Origin: Phytoseiulus persimilis
Lineage: Eukaryota; Arthropoda; Arachnida; Mesostigmata; Phytoseiidae
NCBI GenBank assembly: GCA_037576195.1
Contig: CM075104.1
Span: 12,044,211 to 12,108,210, forward strand
Direction of reading: 5' to 3'
DNA: 64,000 nucleotides
A program made the translations under genes and the position numbers. The notes under the pieces were generated by a model. That model did not search any database, was not told where the DNA came from, and was given only the letters and a program-made list of their open reading frames with translations. Shown here one piece after another: positions 1-12,000 of this stretch. Each line of letters begins with the position of its first letter. The stretch's first letter is position 1.

Positions 1-1682
1 AGTGCTGCCCATCGTACGGTTGAACGGTCGAGCACTGACGTGGTTTGATCGTGTAGGTCAAGAGACCGAATTGTGACGTTTTCGACAGCTATAACTTCTG
101 CTCTCAACGGACAGCGCCGAGTGCTTGCCAGGATGGGACGCTCGGTCCGAGGCCGGAACCCTGGCACAGTTTCGGCCTCATCGAGCAAGAGGTTTCAGTT
201 TAATGGCGAAATCGAGGAGACCCAGAATTGGAACTCCCGACGCCAACAGCTCCGGGGCAGCCGATGTCTTCCATATTTCCCTTCAGAACAGCACATCTTC
301 AAAGAGACCCTTCAACTCAGGACATAGTACAGGGAGTTGAACTCGCAGTTCTGCGGGGGACGCAGAGTACCCATTTTCCTGTTTTCCACGATTCCAGTAC
401 AAACGCTCGTGTGGGAACGCCGTTTGTCAGGTCGGCTAGGCTTCATCTGAGGCTATCAGAATTCCGCGCATTCTGACTGCCCGCTACCGCCTCAGGTAAC
501 ACGAGATATCGGTGCCCAGAGCTACGGCACCGAAAACTTCCACTTCATTGCTGGAAGTCTCCAGCGAGCCTGGCTTGTTCGGAGGTTTCGCAGCTGAACT
601 TTTCGGAGCAACATCCCGGGGTTAGCGCTGGCGCGTGGAAACCGAACCGTCATCTCAAGCTCCCAACTGGCATGACTTTATAAGGTGAGTTTGTCGTCCT
701 CAGAATTCGACGCCCGTCCCCTTAGTTTCCTTTTTTGAGAGCGAAAAATCAAGCATTTCCATCGAGCCAATGGACGTTTCCCGTTGATCCCGAGCTGATT
801 TCCCAAGAGCTTCCAAGGGACAACCGGCTCTCTCTGTACGCATTTGATACTTTGGAAGGCTGACGGAACCTCCGGTTCGATTCATCCCACGGGATGAAGA
901 TTTCCACGACATGTTCATGTTAACTATCCTGCTCCTTCACAAAGAGACCTATTGAAAAGAAGACGCTTTAGATGTCATCTCACGGAGCTTGAGATAGCTG
1001 TCGTCACCGCATATCTTGTTCCTACTGCTGCTGCCGCGTTCTAATTCATAGTTACAAGCTTTTGGCCAGCCTTTGGCCCGGAATCAAGGTGCCGGTATCA
1101 GTGAGAGCCACTAACGCTCCGGGCTTCCGCACGAGACAGAATGGCTGTGGTATCGTGAGCAGCGCAGACCCCACCGAGCATACGATTGTTCCCTCGGTAA
1201 CCGTCGTCGGTAGAGAATGATATGTCATGATCGCATTAACATTCGTGTTTATCGCGGCTCGTGTGCTGGATCATCGTCGAACGTAGTTGGTCACCCCATT
1301 GCATAACATTGTTCCTACCGCGGGAAATGTTCGAGGGAGCAGTTGTCATAACTTCACTGACGGAATGACGGAACGTACGGCGAAGGTCTTCTTACTGGCA
1401 ATACGCTCCTGATCAGATGTAATGGATCGCAGATTTATATCTGCGACGGTCTCGATCCCATCCCAGTTGGATCGCGTCGCTCTTCTCTATTGCAACGCGC
1501 TGTCTTCGCGGGCTGGCGATCGCGGTTTCTAGTGAAGTCGACACGATGGCACAATGTGGAGAGAAATTTTTGAATGAGCGCGGGCTCTGTAGATACCGGA
1601 ATTTCCTTGATTTCTGGGCAATCTGTCATGAATGGCAGCATAGCCCAGAGACTGAGATCTGGGAAATGCAGTGACCGCTCAC
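1..1682. other. No supported gene
   Basis: Only short overlapping reading frames without recognisable domains are visible. A donor-like sequence (AAG|GTGAGT) near 675 on the + strand is not linked to any convincing exon. If the exon at 1683-1861 is real, this stretch would hold its first intron and perhaps later exons of that minus-strand gene. Confidence 0.4.
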
Positions 1683-1861
1683 GGTCCGAAGTCATCCACG
1701 AGAAAATCGATGGCACGCTTTTTTCGGGGAAATTCGGGGGCAGCGTTCGAGGCCAACGCATGGCTTATGGCGAGCCGAGCTTGTTCGGGTGCCACAGCCG
1801 AAGCCGCCGCTGCTGCCATAGGAGCAACGAGTCCGCCATATTTGTTTTGGCCGGAGTCCAT
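1683..1861 (-). CDS. Possible first coding exon of an unidentified gene
   Basis: I do not recognise the gene. Reading the minus strand, an ATG at 1861 opens 59 codons beginning MDSGQNKYGG. The stretch then runs through an alanine-rich segment (MAAAAASAVAPEQARLAISHA) into a basic patch (PRKKRAIDF), which could be a nuclear localisation signal. The frame meets a good donor (GACC|GTGAGC) at 1683/1682 and would leave phase 2. The following minus-strand exons would lie to the left, toward or beyond the window edge, and I could not locate one. The gene would be divergent from WAPL, whose start is 1.3 kb away, so the two might share an upstream region. Support is composition plus ATG and donor only. 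A chance ORF is a real alternative. Confidence 0.35.
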
Positions 1862-3195
1862 TCGTCGTCGCTCGATTTGTTAGTTTGTGTTTTCCGTCGA
1901 TTGGTGGCATTCCTCGACGAGTGGAAGATCTCGCAATCAGGTCATGCAATCGAAAATGGATGATTAGTAAAGTTTGAAGCATTATCTCAACGCTGATCCG
2001 AGCAGGAGTTCGTCCACATCTACAAAGTGAGTTTCATTCGGTTCACATGTTTAACGGTATAGCTCGACCGATCGCAGGTTGTGATCCTGACGTCCGCCTT
2101 CCCTACCTGCATTCGCATAACCGAGAGTGGGGACCGAGGATTATTGTCCGTTTTGCGATTGGCTGTCCCTGCTATCGTGAGCCGTAGTGCACTTCAGCAT
2201 TTTCGAAACCGCGTTCTTGAAATCAATGTCGGATGCGAAACTAGTCAATAAGCGGAAAGCTGGGATTCATTGGAGGTCGAGGGGAGATTTTTCCTTCGTT
2301 GTCTCCACAAGTGTCAGATTGTGACTTGATGTTCGAGACAGGTCTCAGAACCTATTGCAGAGGACGATTCGGTCGTTCAGGAGACAAAGTTCGTAGCATA
2401 TTCTTGAAGATGGCATGATCGTGGCATTCCGAGGGACGCCCTTTTGCTTTTTACATTCTACATCGACTCGCGCCTTGGAAAGGCTGTCCCGTCTGGAGGG
2501 ACCTCTTTGAATCGCGTTCAGAAGTTTCCTTGTTGAATACCTGAACCACGAAAGAGAGCCGAGCTGAGTCGTCTGCCGCGGTCCGCTGCTCCATGTTTTG
2601 CTTCAGGGTTTTTCTCATTCTCATCGATTGGTTATATTTCAAAATTCACGGCACCGATACTTTAGATGCTCTCGGATGCAGCCGTCATCCGCTCGTGACC
2701 GAGCCCTGCTTCGGTTGGAATAAATTTCTGTCGTTGATCATCAATGTGGGACGTTTTCGTCGGATGAACGTTCGAGGAGAACCTGAGGGACTATCTCCGC
2801 ACAGCTTCTTCAGATCATATTCACACATTCCCCACGGGATCAGATTCACGCCATCAACGAGCAACTCTGAAGCTCTTCGCTTCCAGTGGCGTAACCGGTG
2901 GCTCGAAACCGGCAGCGTCCGATCGATCCTGTCGCAGAACAAGGAGCTCAGGGAACGGTTCATCACCTGATTCATTGAATGGGCACGAGCTTTTGATTCC
3001 CTCCGCCACCTGAGAGGCGCTGGAATAATGAGGTTACTAGAAATCTCGGGAATGACAGTTATCCGCTGTGGCGTCCGACTGCATTGCTGCCGAACTCCAT
3101 CGTGCTGGAAACTTTCCTTTTCCCTTCTCCTAGCGATACGGCCGGGTGAGACGAGAAGCTCTGACCTAAAAGATTGCCCATGCAGGTTAGGCGGG
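1862..3195. other. Upstream region of WAPL, no supported gene
   Basis: This holds the presumed promoter and 5' UTR of WAPL. Frames of 125 aa (+, 2593-2970) and 96 aa (-, 2685-2975) overlap on opposite strands and match nothing I know, so neither is called. The WAPL reading frame stays open upstream of 3196 to about 3028, but no better start is obvious. Confidence 0.4.
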
Positions 3196-6100
3196 ATGTC
3201 GTCGTGTCAACCCTATCGTGACTTCCGGAAGAAGGACAAGGCGCCGTCTCCGGGTTCGGTCGGCGGAGGAACTCTGGGAAGCCAAGGCGCACCGACGAAG
3301 AGAGCTGTCGGTCGCGTGAACCGCTTCGGCGTTACGTCTTTCACATCGATTCGCGACACCCAAACGACCAAAGAAGACGCGTATTCGTTCGACGAGGAGC
3401 CCAACTCGGGTGAGTCGCTGCCCTTATGCTCACGAAAGAAGGCTCCGGCCGATGCCTTGTCGGAGATCGTCGAGAGGAGTATCAGCACGCAACGGGGGTC
3501 TTCTGAGGGAATACCGCCTTTTTGAATATCAATATTCGCAATCCTGCTCGGATAGCTTCCATTATTGTCAGCCTTGGCGCCGCGCAAGTTATGGGAGCGA
3601 GATCAGTGAATAAAACGGAGGGTATGTTTGCAGGCACGCCATCGCCCGCTTCAACCGAACAATCGGCATCGGTTACTCGGCAGCCAAAACCGAAGAAGTT
3701 CTTCAAGAGCCGCAACCGTAACAATGACGCTGTATTCGATAGTTTGTTCAGGACTTCCCAAGCGCCAGCCAAAGCAGCGTTGCCGGTAGCGGGAAGCAAA
3801 CCGGCTTCACCCGCCGCTCCAAGGTATTGTGGGCCTCGTCGATGCTCAATCGCGCGAGCTTCTCCTGAATGTTACGGACTCATATTATTCATGGATGGTG
3901 CGGTTTCGATGAAACTCAAACTTCGGTTCGTCTCCCGCAGTCCGCTATCTTCAGCCAACAAGTCGAGTTCGTCCTCTCCGTCACCCACTGTCGACTCGCC
4001 CGATTCACCCGTGGCAGTCGCTAAGCCGCCACCCGTAGTCGTCCCCGCTGAAGCTCAAGGAACGCCTGTTGCGAGAATCGAGAAAATCGAGAACTCAACC
4101 GATGAGGACCCTCCATCTTCCATCAGCAGAAGGGCTCCTACCAAATCTTACAGTCGTAAACGAGGCGCTGCTACGCTCGCTGTTTCAGAGAATAACGTCG
4201 AGAACGGTACGCGTACCCCATATTCAACGAACCGACTCAGCCTTGCTCGCCATTCTCAAATCGTAACCCAAACCAATCTCCGGAGAGTCACGTATCGCGT
4301 CACCGATGAGGTCATGAAGTAACCGCTTCCGCTTGCAGATACCAAACTGAAAGAGGCGCGGACCGAGATGCCCCACGTTGAGTATGAGAACCCGTTGCTG
4401 AAGAATCTCAACGTCAATGAAATAGCTCCGGTTGCGGCGCCGCCAGTGGCTGAGATGAAAAAAGAAGAGAAGCCCGCCGGCGGACGTAAAACGTTCTTCA
4501 AGAGCAAGAAAACTGATCCGGCAGCCGCGAAAGCGAACGCTGTATCTCGCTACAAGTTCTTCAACAACAGTGTCGCGGACGAGGAAGATCTCCGGGAGAA
4601 GCCGCCGGCGGAACCTTTCCTCAAGAAAGAGAACTCTGAAGTCGACGCAGCTGTTTTCGCCGACGAGTTCGCTGCGCCCGCCCCTCCAGAGGTAGTTAAC
4701 GAAAGACTCCGGTGTATTCTGGTGGTGGCCGGGAAATGATCTCAGACCGCAAGCAATTCAGGACCATCGTTCTGATTTTCAGGTCAAGTCGTATGCTAAG
4801 GTCCGCAACGTAAAAAAAGCCTACGAGGTGCACGAAATCGGCGAAGCTCAAGAGTTCAACGACGACGTTGAATATCTGCTGGAGAGTGTCACTCAGACTA
4901 ATTCGTTAGTTTCGAGATGTCTTTCGGTTTGCTCCCTGGCCAGCAAGTGCATGTCGGCTCAATTCCGAGTCCACCTTCGCGCCCACGGAGTCATGACTAA
5001 ATTCTTCGGCACCGTGAGAGACGCTCCGAAGCACAAGGTAAGCTGCCCCGCCGGTGGGATTGCCAGAGCCGTTCTCCTGTTACATCCCCTCAGATTCAGT
5101 TTTGAGTAACGACTCTTGTTTATCCATGGTAAAATAGCGCTTTTCCCTCGTTCACAGTCTTTGGCATTGTGTGTCTCGGCCCTGTTCTTCGTCCTGTCGC
5201 AGGATAGGCTGACAATGGACTTGGAAGCCTCGACTCTCGCCATCCTACTCCAACTCTTCGAAATCAACGAGGACCCTGGCGATGGGAACCACAAAGAGAA
5301 AGTTTTCCAACTGTGTGAGCAAATGCGCAGGAAGGGTCACGCCAAACACTTGGACATGAACCACATCACGCCCAGCAGCCTCGCTCTCGAGACGTTGCTC
5401 AGTCTGACGTCGCGTCGCGCAGGAGAATGGTTCAAAGAGGAACTCAGGATTCAAGGGGGCTTGACGCATCTGGCGAACCTCGTCGCGCAAACGATGCTCT
5501 CTCTCGAAGCACCCCACTGGGGTGTGATATTCGAGCCTTCCGATGAAGAGCTAGACAAGTTGAAGAAAATTGATCGAGTTCTGCGTGTTCTTGAGAACGT
5601 GACTTTCGGCAACCCCGCCAATCAAGAGTACCTAATCAAGTTCCGGCAGGGTCTCGTGATGGACTTCTGTGCCGACCTGGTGAATCTCTGTTTCGAAAAT
5701 GTCGAGTATCACAAAGTGCTCAACTTGGGCGACGAAACCGCGCCGGAGGGACAGTCAATCATCGTGGCACTCCAGAAAGCCGAGGGGCCCGGCGCGGTTT
5801 TCCTCTCCGTTCTCCTTTCACTCCTGAAAGTCATGCTCAACATAACACATGAGAACGGTACGAGTCGTAATCATTTCAAGCCGAAGCGTAGTGCACTATG
5901 GTCGTCTAGTGGAAATGATCAATTTCTTTCAAGAAAAAACGTCGACATCAGAACTGACATCCGAATCCCCCATTCCAGATGAATCTAGCGAAAATTGGGG
6001 CTCCAGGGACCAGACCATGCGGCAGCTACTGGAATGTATGCTACATATCCCTTACAGCCTTGATGCGGGCATCCGTTTCGATGTACAGCTACTGGCGCTG

Positions 6101-7022
6101 GGATTGACCATAAATATCAGTGAACATTCTCCGAAGTTGCGAGAATGGTTATTGAACTCGAAAGTTCGAGTTTCGAGCGAAACCGAACTCCCTAAAAAGC
6201 ACACTGCGTTTTCTGCTTTGGTTGAGGTGGGTGTGTCCGACATGAAAGATCGAAACTGTCATGTCAGATGGACGAGACTCCTCGGGGAGACGTCCTGGAC
6301 GCTTGAAGTACTAACTCCTGGAGTTTTCAGCTCTTCAAAGAGAAACAAGTCGCGGCTGCCGCTTCTGAAAACCAGACCAACGAAATCCTGGATAACCAGG
6401 AAGAGAAGGTCAAGCAGCAAGAGCAAAAACGTTTCGAGGAACGGGTTCGCAACGCGAAAGATGCGAACGATAAGGAGAAGGATACTGGCGACGATTTGGA
6501 GGAGACTATTCGCAAAGCCATTCAGAAGGTGAGCTTCCAGATGTGATTTCGGAATTTGCGACGTGTGCAACGAATGCGGGGAATGAGGCTGTTGCGGGGG
6601 CAACCAGGAAGGTAGAGTCGCCATGAGACAATGGGAACGATCGAAAAATTAAACGCGATGTTCTAATTCCAGGCCGGGAAACACATGGAGCACAGCATCG
6701 TCTCCGCATATCTAGCTCTCATGTTGGGTTGTGTGATTCAAGGGAACGCCGAGCGAACAGCGGCCCTTAAGGAGCTCAATGGAGGAAACTTGCAGTCCTT
6801 CAAGCAGGCTCTCAAGAAATTCCATGATTTCATAGACCTCACAGTGAGTCTCGTCTGACCTCGCTTCCGACGTGTCGTCGTCAATATTCTGATTGCCTTT
6901 CATGAGGAAAATTCCGTATCGGTGGTGATCGTGCAACGCTTCTTTTCCTGTTACAGGGTGTGTTGGGGAACTCGGCTCCTCAGAGCATCGAGCGCATCCT
7001 GAAAGTTCTCGAAACCAGCTAA
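3196..7022 (+). CDS. WAPL: WAPL cohesin release factor (wings apart-like)
   Basis: Ten exons: 3196-3409, 3634-3823, 3941-4206, 4339-4691, 4783-5037, 5158-5857, 5979-6226, 6331-6528, 6673-6843, 6957-7022. All junctions are GT-AG with matching phases and give 886 aa. WAPL acts in the nucleus with PDS5, opening the SMC3-RAD21 gate so that cohesin leaves chromatin. The conserved C-terminal WAPL domain fills about residues 345-870. It is recognisable from EEFNDDVEY-like (QEFNDDVEYLLE), SFRMHLRAHG-like (QFRVHLRAHG), FVLSQDRLTMDLE, and the last exons AGKHMEHSIVSAYLALMLGC and SIERILKVLE. The N-terminal third is Ser/Pro/Lys-rich and disordered-looking, with repeated FFKS-type motifs (KKFFKSR, KTFFKSK, YKFFNNS). 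A YSR motif (KSYSRKRG, near residue 204) resembles the PDS5-binding motif that sits at the extreme N terminus in vertebrates. The start at 3196 is the first plausible ATG; an in-frame upstream extension is possible. A candidate ATTAAA poly(A) signal is at 7519. Confidence 0.95.
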
Positions 7023-9045
7023 GCACGGGAACACCGGCTTCCCCCACTACAGTTTGTACATAGTCCCACAACGAAACGAGGAATTGCGCGTCCTACTTCG
7101 GGGTAGTTTGAAATGTTTATTTTCTACCACAAGAGTGAGAAACAGAGAATGCTTGTTTTGGGCGACGAAAAATTTAAGTTGGGGCTCGTGGGTGAATCCG
7201 GCTCGAGTCGTCGACGAAGACTTCACGTCCCTCCGGGATGTCTTGTGTAGAAGCTCTCAGAATTCTCATCCGTCTGATCCACTTGGCGCGACCGCAGTAC
7301 GCTCGCGGGACCGCAAACCATGGCTCGGGCCGTCTGTAAATATTAGTGTATTCGTTTCCGACGCTCCCAGCAGAAATGACAGGGAGAGAGTATTGTACAC
7401 ACCTGCGGTCAGTGCTGTCCAGCGAAGTTCCAGGACGGTAACTCTTCAGTCGACAACTATTCTACTAACTGCTTCTATTTGGTGTTCGGTTGATGCTACA
7501 TCGTTCGGTGGTTGATGGATTAAATGATGGTAGTTAGCTGGATAGAATGGATGGATTTTAGGTGAAGTAGAGGAAGGATCGGTTGCATAATCCCAAGAAT
7601 GTTTTTTGAACACTTTTTTGTATATAGTGCGATGGTCGGTCGATTCCGCCAGTTCTTTAGGAAAGAGATCTCTAACTCACTTTGGCCGTAAGCATTTTCT
7701 ATTTTCGGATGCAGTAAAGATCGATGACACCGATTTGACTTCACTTGTAGTGTCTTCGTTCCCTTCTATTCGCGTCGCAAGCGCTCTGAGTGCTATCCTC
7801 GCCGAAATACTCATTCTTGACCTGATTCCGAATGACAAGGGAGTGACGCATTCAAACGAATCCCACTATCTAGTCGAGCAAATCAGAAAGCGCTCCACAA
7901 ACTTGAGTCCGGACCCCTCCGAGAACCGTTCATGGTTCGTCATTCGTCGTAATCTAGCGTCGTCGCAATCGAGCTTGACGGTCATTGCGTCAATGGCTTG
8001 TATCAGGTGACGTGTAAGTCGACTTCGAGTGTTTGCTCTTCTAGCGAACCGCCTCGACGCTTCGATCTCCAACGGTCAACATCCCGAGCGCGAAATCGAC
8101 TGAATCTTGGGACGTTTTGATATTCCGACATCCGGCCGCGAAACCTTGCGAAAAGGGGGCAACGGCGACGCCGGCGGGTCGTGGGTTCGAAAATTCCTCA
8201 CGGTTTGCGGATCTTTCTCTGGATACTCGAACGAAGGAAACACCGATGCAGACGGTACTCAAGTTCGGAATCCCTTCGCGTTGCTTCTATCTCGTTTCTC
8301 GATAGACCGGAAGACTTTCGGAAAGGAATAACGGAAAGCTTGAGAAAATTGGCTGACCGTCAACCTGTGATAGCCTCGAGGGAATAAAGTCAGGCGCCGC
8401 CACTCATGTGTGCCGAGCAATCGTGTGGAAGCTGGAACCGACCTACCGTTGCCAGTCATCCCGTGCATCGGTCCCCCGGGATCTAGCCGAACGTTCGAAC
8501 TCTGAGCTTGAGAGAAAGACGTACGTTGTTTCGTGGAGCACCGCTTCGCTGTATTACGCCTCTCAAGTCGTGCCATAATCCACAGAGCTCTGACCTCTGC
8601 CAGAAAGTATCGGCCATCTCCGCGTTCGGCCTGTTCCGAGTTGCGCTTCATGTTCGGGAGAGAGGTCAGAGAAGAATTGAAAGTCCCTCGCTCTTGTGTC
8701 GGGAATCCTTCGGGAGCCTAGGACACGATACTTGAAATCTGAGCGGACCACAAACTTGGAGGAACTCCACGCCAGAGGCGAACGACGGCGACTCGTTTTT
8801 GAATTTTGGCGCCATGACTCTTCCTCTCCTCTGCAGGCCGTCAAAGACCTGTCTGTCCGGTTGTCGTTTGCAGTGCTGTCGTCGGAAAGCTCTCTTCGTA
8901 AACAGAGAGATCAGCTGTACAGCAGTCGCGTAGCTGGCGAATCGCTTCCAAACTAGTGGCTTGTCGCTCGTCGACCGGTCAGTCGCGACATTCGACGTTG
9001 GAGTCAGTGTTGTCAGCCTAAAGTGTCTCCTGCTCGGACGAAATC
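7023..9045. other. WAPL 3' UTR and CdsA upstream region
   Basis: No conserved coding sequence was recognised. The longest frames (about 130 aa at 7606-8010 + and 8259-8651 -) look like noise and overlap others in opposite frames. The last hundred bases before 9046 are the presumed 5' UTR of CdsA. Confidence 0.5.
7519..7524 (+). other. Candidate poly(A) signal for WAPL
   Basis: ATTAAA lies about 500 bp after the WAPL stop. It is the first canonical-type hexamer I noticed downstream. Assigned by position only. Confidence 0.35.
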
Positions 9046-12000
9046 ATGAGCGGACCCGTCGCGGAGGAGGAGCTCCGCCGTAGGAATGTACCCGCGTCGA
9101 GCAATATCGCGTCAAGCGACTCTGAACGCGAAGAACCTGAACCACGCAAGGTATGGGAGCGGACTCGGAAGGAAACAGCAGACAGGGTTTTCAGGTCTCA
9201 CAGCACCACGTATTCGCGGTTCTCTGCGAAGGAATTTCCGGAAGGCTTCAGGTGGCCCTTCGCTCATCCCGTAGCATCGGCCAGGCCTCGCGGAGCTCCC
9301 GGAGCGAGCCTGAGGACGGGACTGGCTAAGGCCACGGAGAAGCCGCTATGGATTTCTTTGACGAAGAACGGCTCACGGAGATGGGGAACGATGTTTCGAT
9401 GTCACAGAGCAAATCGTCTCCAAAGGAAGCACGCGTCATGGAACTGCTAGATCAACAGTTATGCTGGTGTGCGGACTCCTCTCTTCCCTGGTGCTCCACG
9501 TCGTCCGGCTGAGCGAACTATCGCTTCCGGGCATGAGAAGGGATACGCGTTGTGTACTAGAACATCCGCGAAAGAGAGCTAGAGAACAGGTTTGCTTGTG
9601 CCGTCGGATATTCGTTCGGCTCGGCATCGAAGCTGCAAACGTCCGCTAAGCGGCTGGAAGTTTTTACATCCTCTACGGTTTTCTCCTCGTCCGCCGTCAG
9701 CCTGTTCCGTTCCTCCTCTCTGGGGATAATTTTCCGATGCCTGATCGCTGTATACAGCGGAATGCATCGAGCACCCCCTGAGACTTGAATCATCTCTTTG
9801 AATCGCCCCGGGTTCTCGGTTCTCTCCGAAAGCTCTTGCATTATAATTCCCTGCAAGGCTCCTTCGGCCTGTTCCTCCGGTCCTGGAGCGACGAATTGTC
9901 AAGTGCCAATCATGCTAGTGTGGAAGCGAACAGGCTCACTACATCTTGTCAAGGCACGGGAATTCTAGACGAGCTTCCGCGTGGAGCTGTTCGCCTCGGC
10001 CCTGGTGTTCAACGCGGGCCTTCGAGAGGTTGTCGGCTCACGGCGATGCATTCGACCAAAGTGCGTGGTCTGTTTCTGCTGGAAGACGCATTTCGTCTGA
10101 AAGGATCGGAGGAAGGCTTTCTGCGCCAAGTACGGTCATCGCGGAACTAGAGCTCTTCCCCAACGTGGGTTCAGCTCGCCGCGTCCTCGGCTTTCCCTCT
10201 CAGTGACGTTGGGCTGAGAAATCTAGGTGAATTCTGCTCCTCATGGAGGGCTGAGTGAAGTCCGCGAGAAGAGGCGCTCGTTTTCTCAGTAGTTATCCAC
10301 CTCGAGTGGGAGGCAGACAGAATGGGGAGAGCGATGAGGTCCAAATTTAGAGATAGATAACCCTGCGAGATAGTCTTTCCGACGCTGGCTCGTTGGATGA
10401 ACCGTTTCCCAACTGGAGATGATTGCTTTCTTCCTTAAACGAAAACATCCGAGTCGATCCGAGTTTCGCTTTCTGAGTACTTTAGTCCTCTGATGAATTG
10501 TGCGCGGCTCCAAAGTTCTCCTTAGCGGAGGCAGCATGTCTCTGGAATGGTGGGCCGTTGGCTCGTCTCGACATTCCCGTGCATGAGAACCCGATGTATC
10601 AATTCGGTGAACAGCAGTAGCCCCCATGATCATCTCTCAGAGAGTCTCGCTCCGGGGAGAGGAAAACAGCTCGATCTGTGATGGGATCGCTCTCGATCGA
10701 TGAAGGCTCTGCTCCCCTCACTCCGCGTTTCTGAAGATCTTCCGTTGGAGTCGATAACTTTTTTTTTCTCGTTTCTAGACTCATCCCATCTTGAAACGAG
10801 TGGGTGTAAGTCAATTTCAATAAGCGTTCGTCTGGCTGTTCGATCCGCTAACTTAACGCCGCCTTGTTTGTCTTCTGCACCGCATGGCTTATTCACCCAT
10901 TGTTTCCGATCATCCGAGAATTGCCACGAAGCTCTCAAACAGTAGGCGGCAGCTTCCCGCCAAAAAGGGAAGGTGTTGTTGGTCACGACATCTTTTTCTT
11001 GAGGGAACGTCGCGGACTCCCTCTGCGATTTCTCTGAAGTTACCATCGATTCGTTCTTTTGCCGGGAGTCTTCCTTCGAAGGAGCAATCCGAGGTTCAGA
11101 TTCAGAAACATCGGTTCGGAGAGGGATCAGGGGTATGATACTTTCAATTTGAAAGTACTCGTCCCGAGAATTCTCCGCAGTCCCGTGCGAGGTTCTCGTT
11201 TTCAGGAGAAACGACCGACATGGAACGTGCTCCCTGACAACAGAATCGTTTCGGAATATCTTTCTCCCGCTCGGAGTAGGCGACCACCTGGAGATCTCGT
11301 GAAAAATACATGAGATGGTGCTCTGTGACCAGCTTCTGTGTCTTCAGGAAGGTGTTGGGCCGGTCACTTTCGCGCTTTCGTTGCGAATTCATCCGGTAGA
11401 ATTTTCTTTCCTGCTCGGTTGCAGTTGGGATCCGTCGACCACCTGAACACTCAGCGTATCGATTCCAGCTGGTTAGGTAACTTGCATCCGCCGAGTGAAA
11501 GCGTTGATGCGCTCGAAAGTATTCCAATGTCATTCGCATGCGTCGAAGTAGATTGGGATGTTTATCGAGATCGGTAATATTGCTTTCGGGCTCCCCGAGT
11601 GTGTGGTCAGTTTCGCTTCTAATGAACTGGAAGGAACTATTGGCAGCGGCGAGCTCATCGTATTTGTCGGCCTCGAGGGACTTGTGTTTATAAAGAGGAC
11701 CAGAGTGCCGGATATGCTACCAGATTAGGGAAATGCTCGCGTAAACAGATGGTTTACACGGTCGTGAGGGCGAAACGCACGGCAAGCGAGGATTCTCGAT
11801 TCAGCTTCGTCTTAGACTGATGAATGTTTGAGTGAAGACACCCTCGTCTAGCAGATATGCGTGTCTCGATCCGAAATCCCAGCTCACGAGAAGGATGAGT
11901 AGGATTCTAGGCTAAAGAGACTTTAGAATAACCTCCACGGCCATTTTTGCCCCCGTGAAGCCGAGGCCTTACAGCAAGAGTTCAGAGACCAGGAAGCCCA

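Noticed and set aside
850-875. GGTTCGATTC resembling a tRNA B box
   Set aside because: No A box, acceptor stem or anticodon arm can be built around it.
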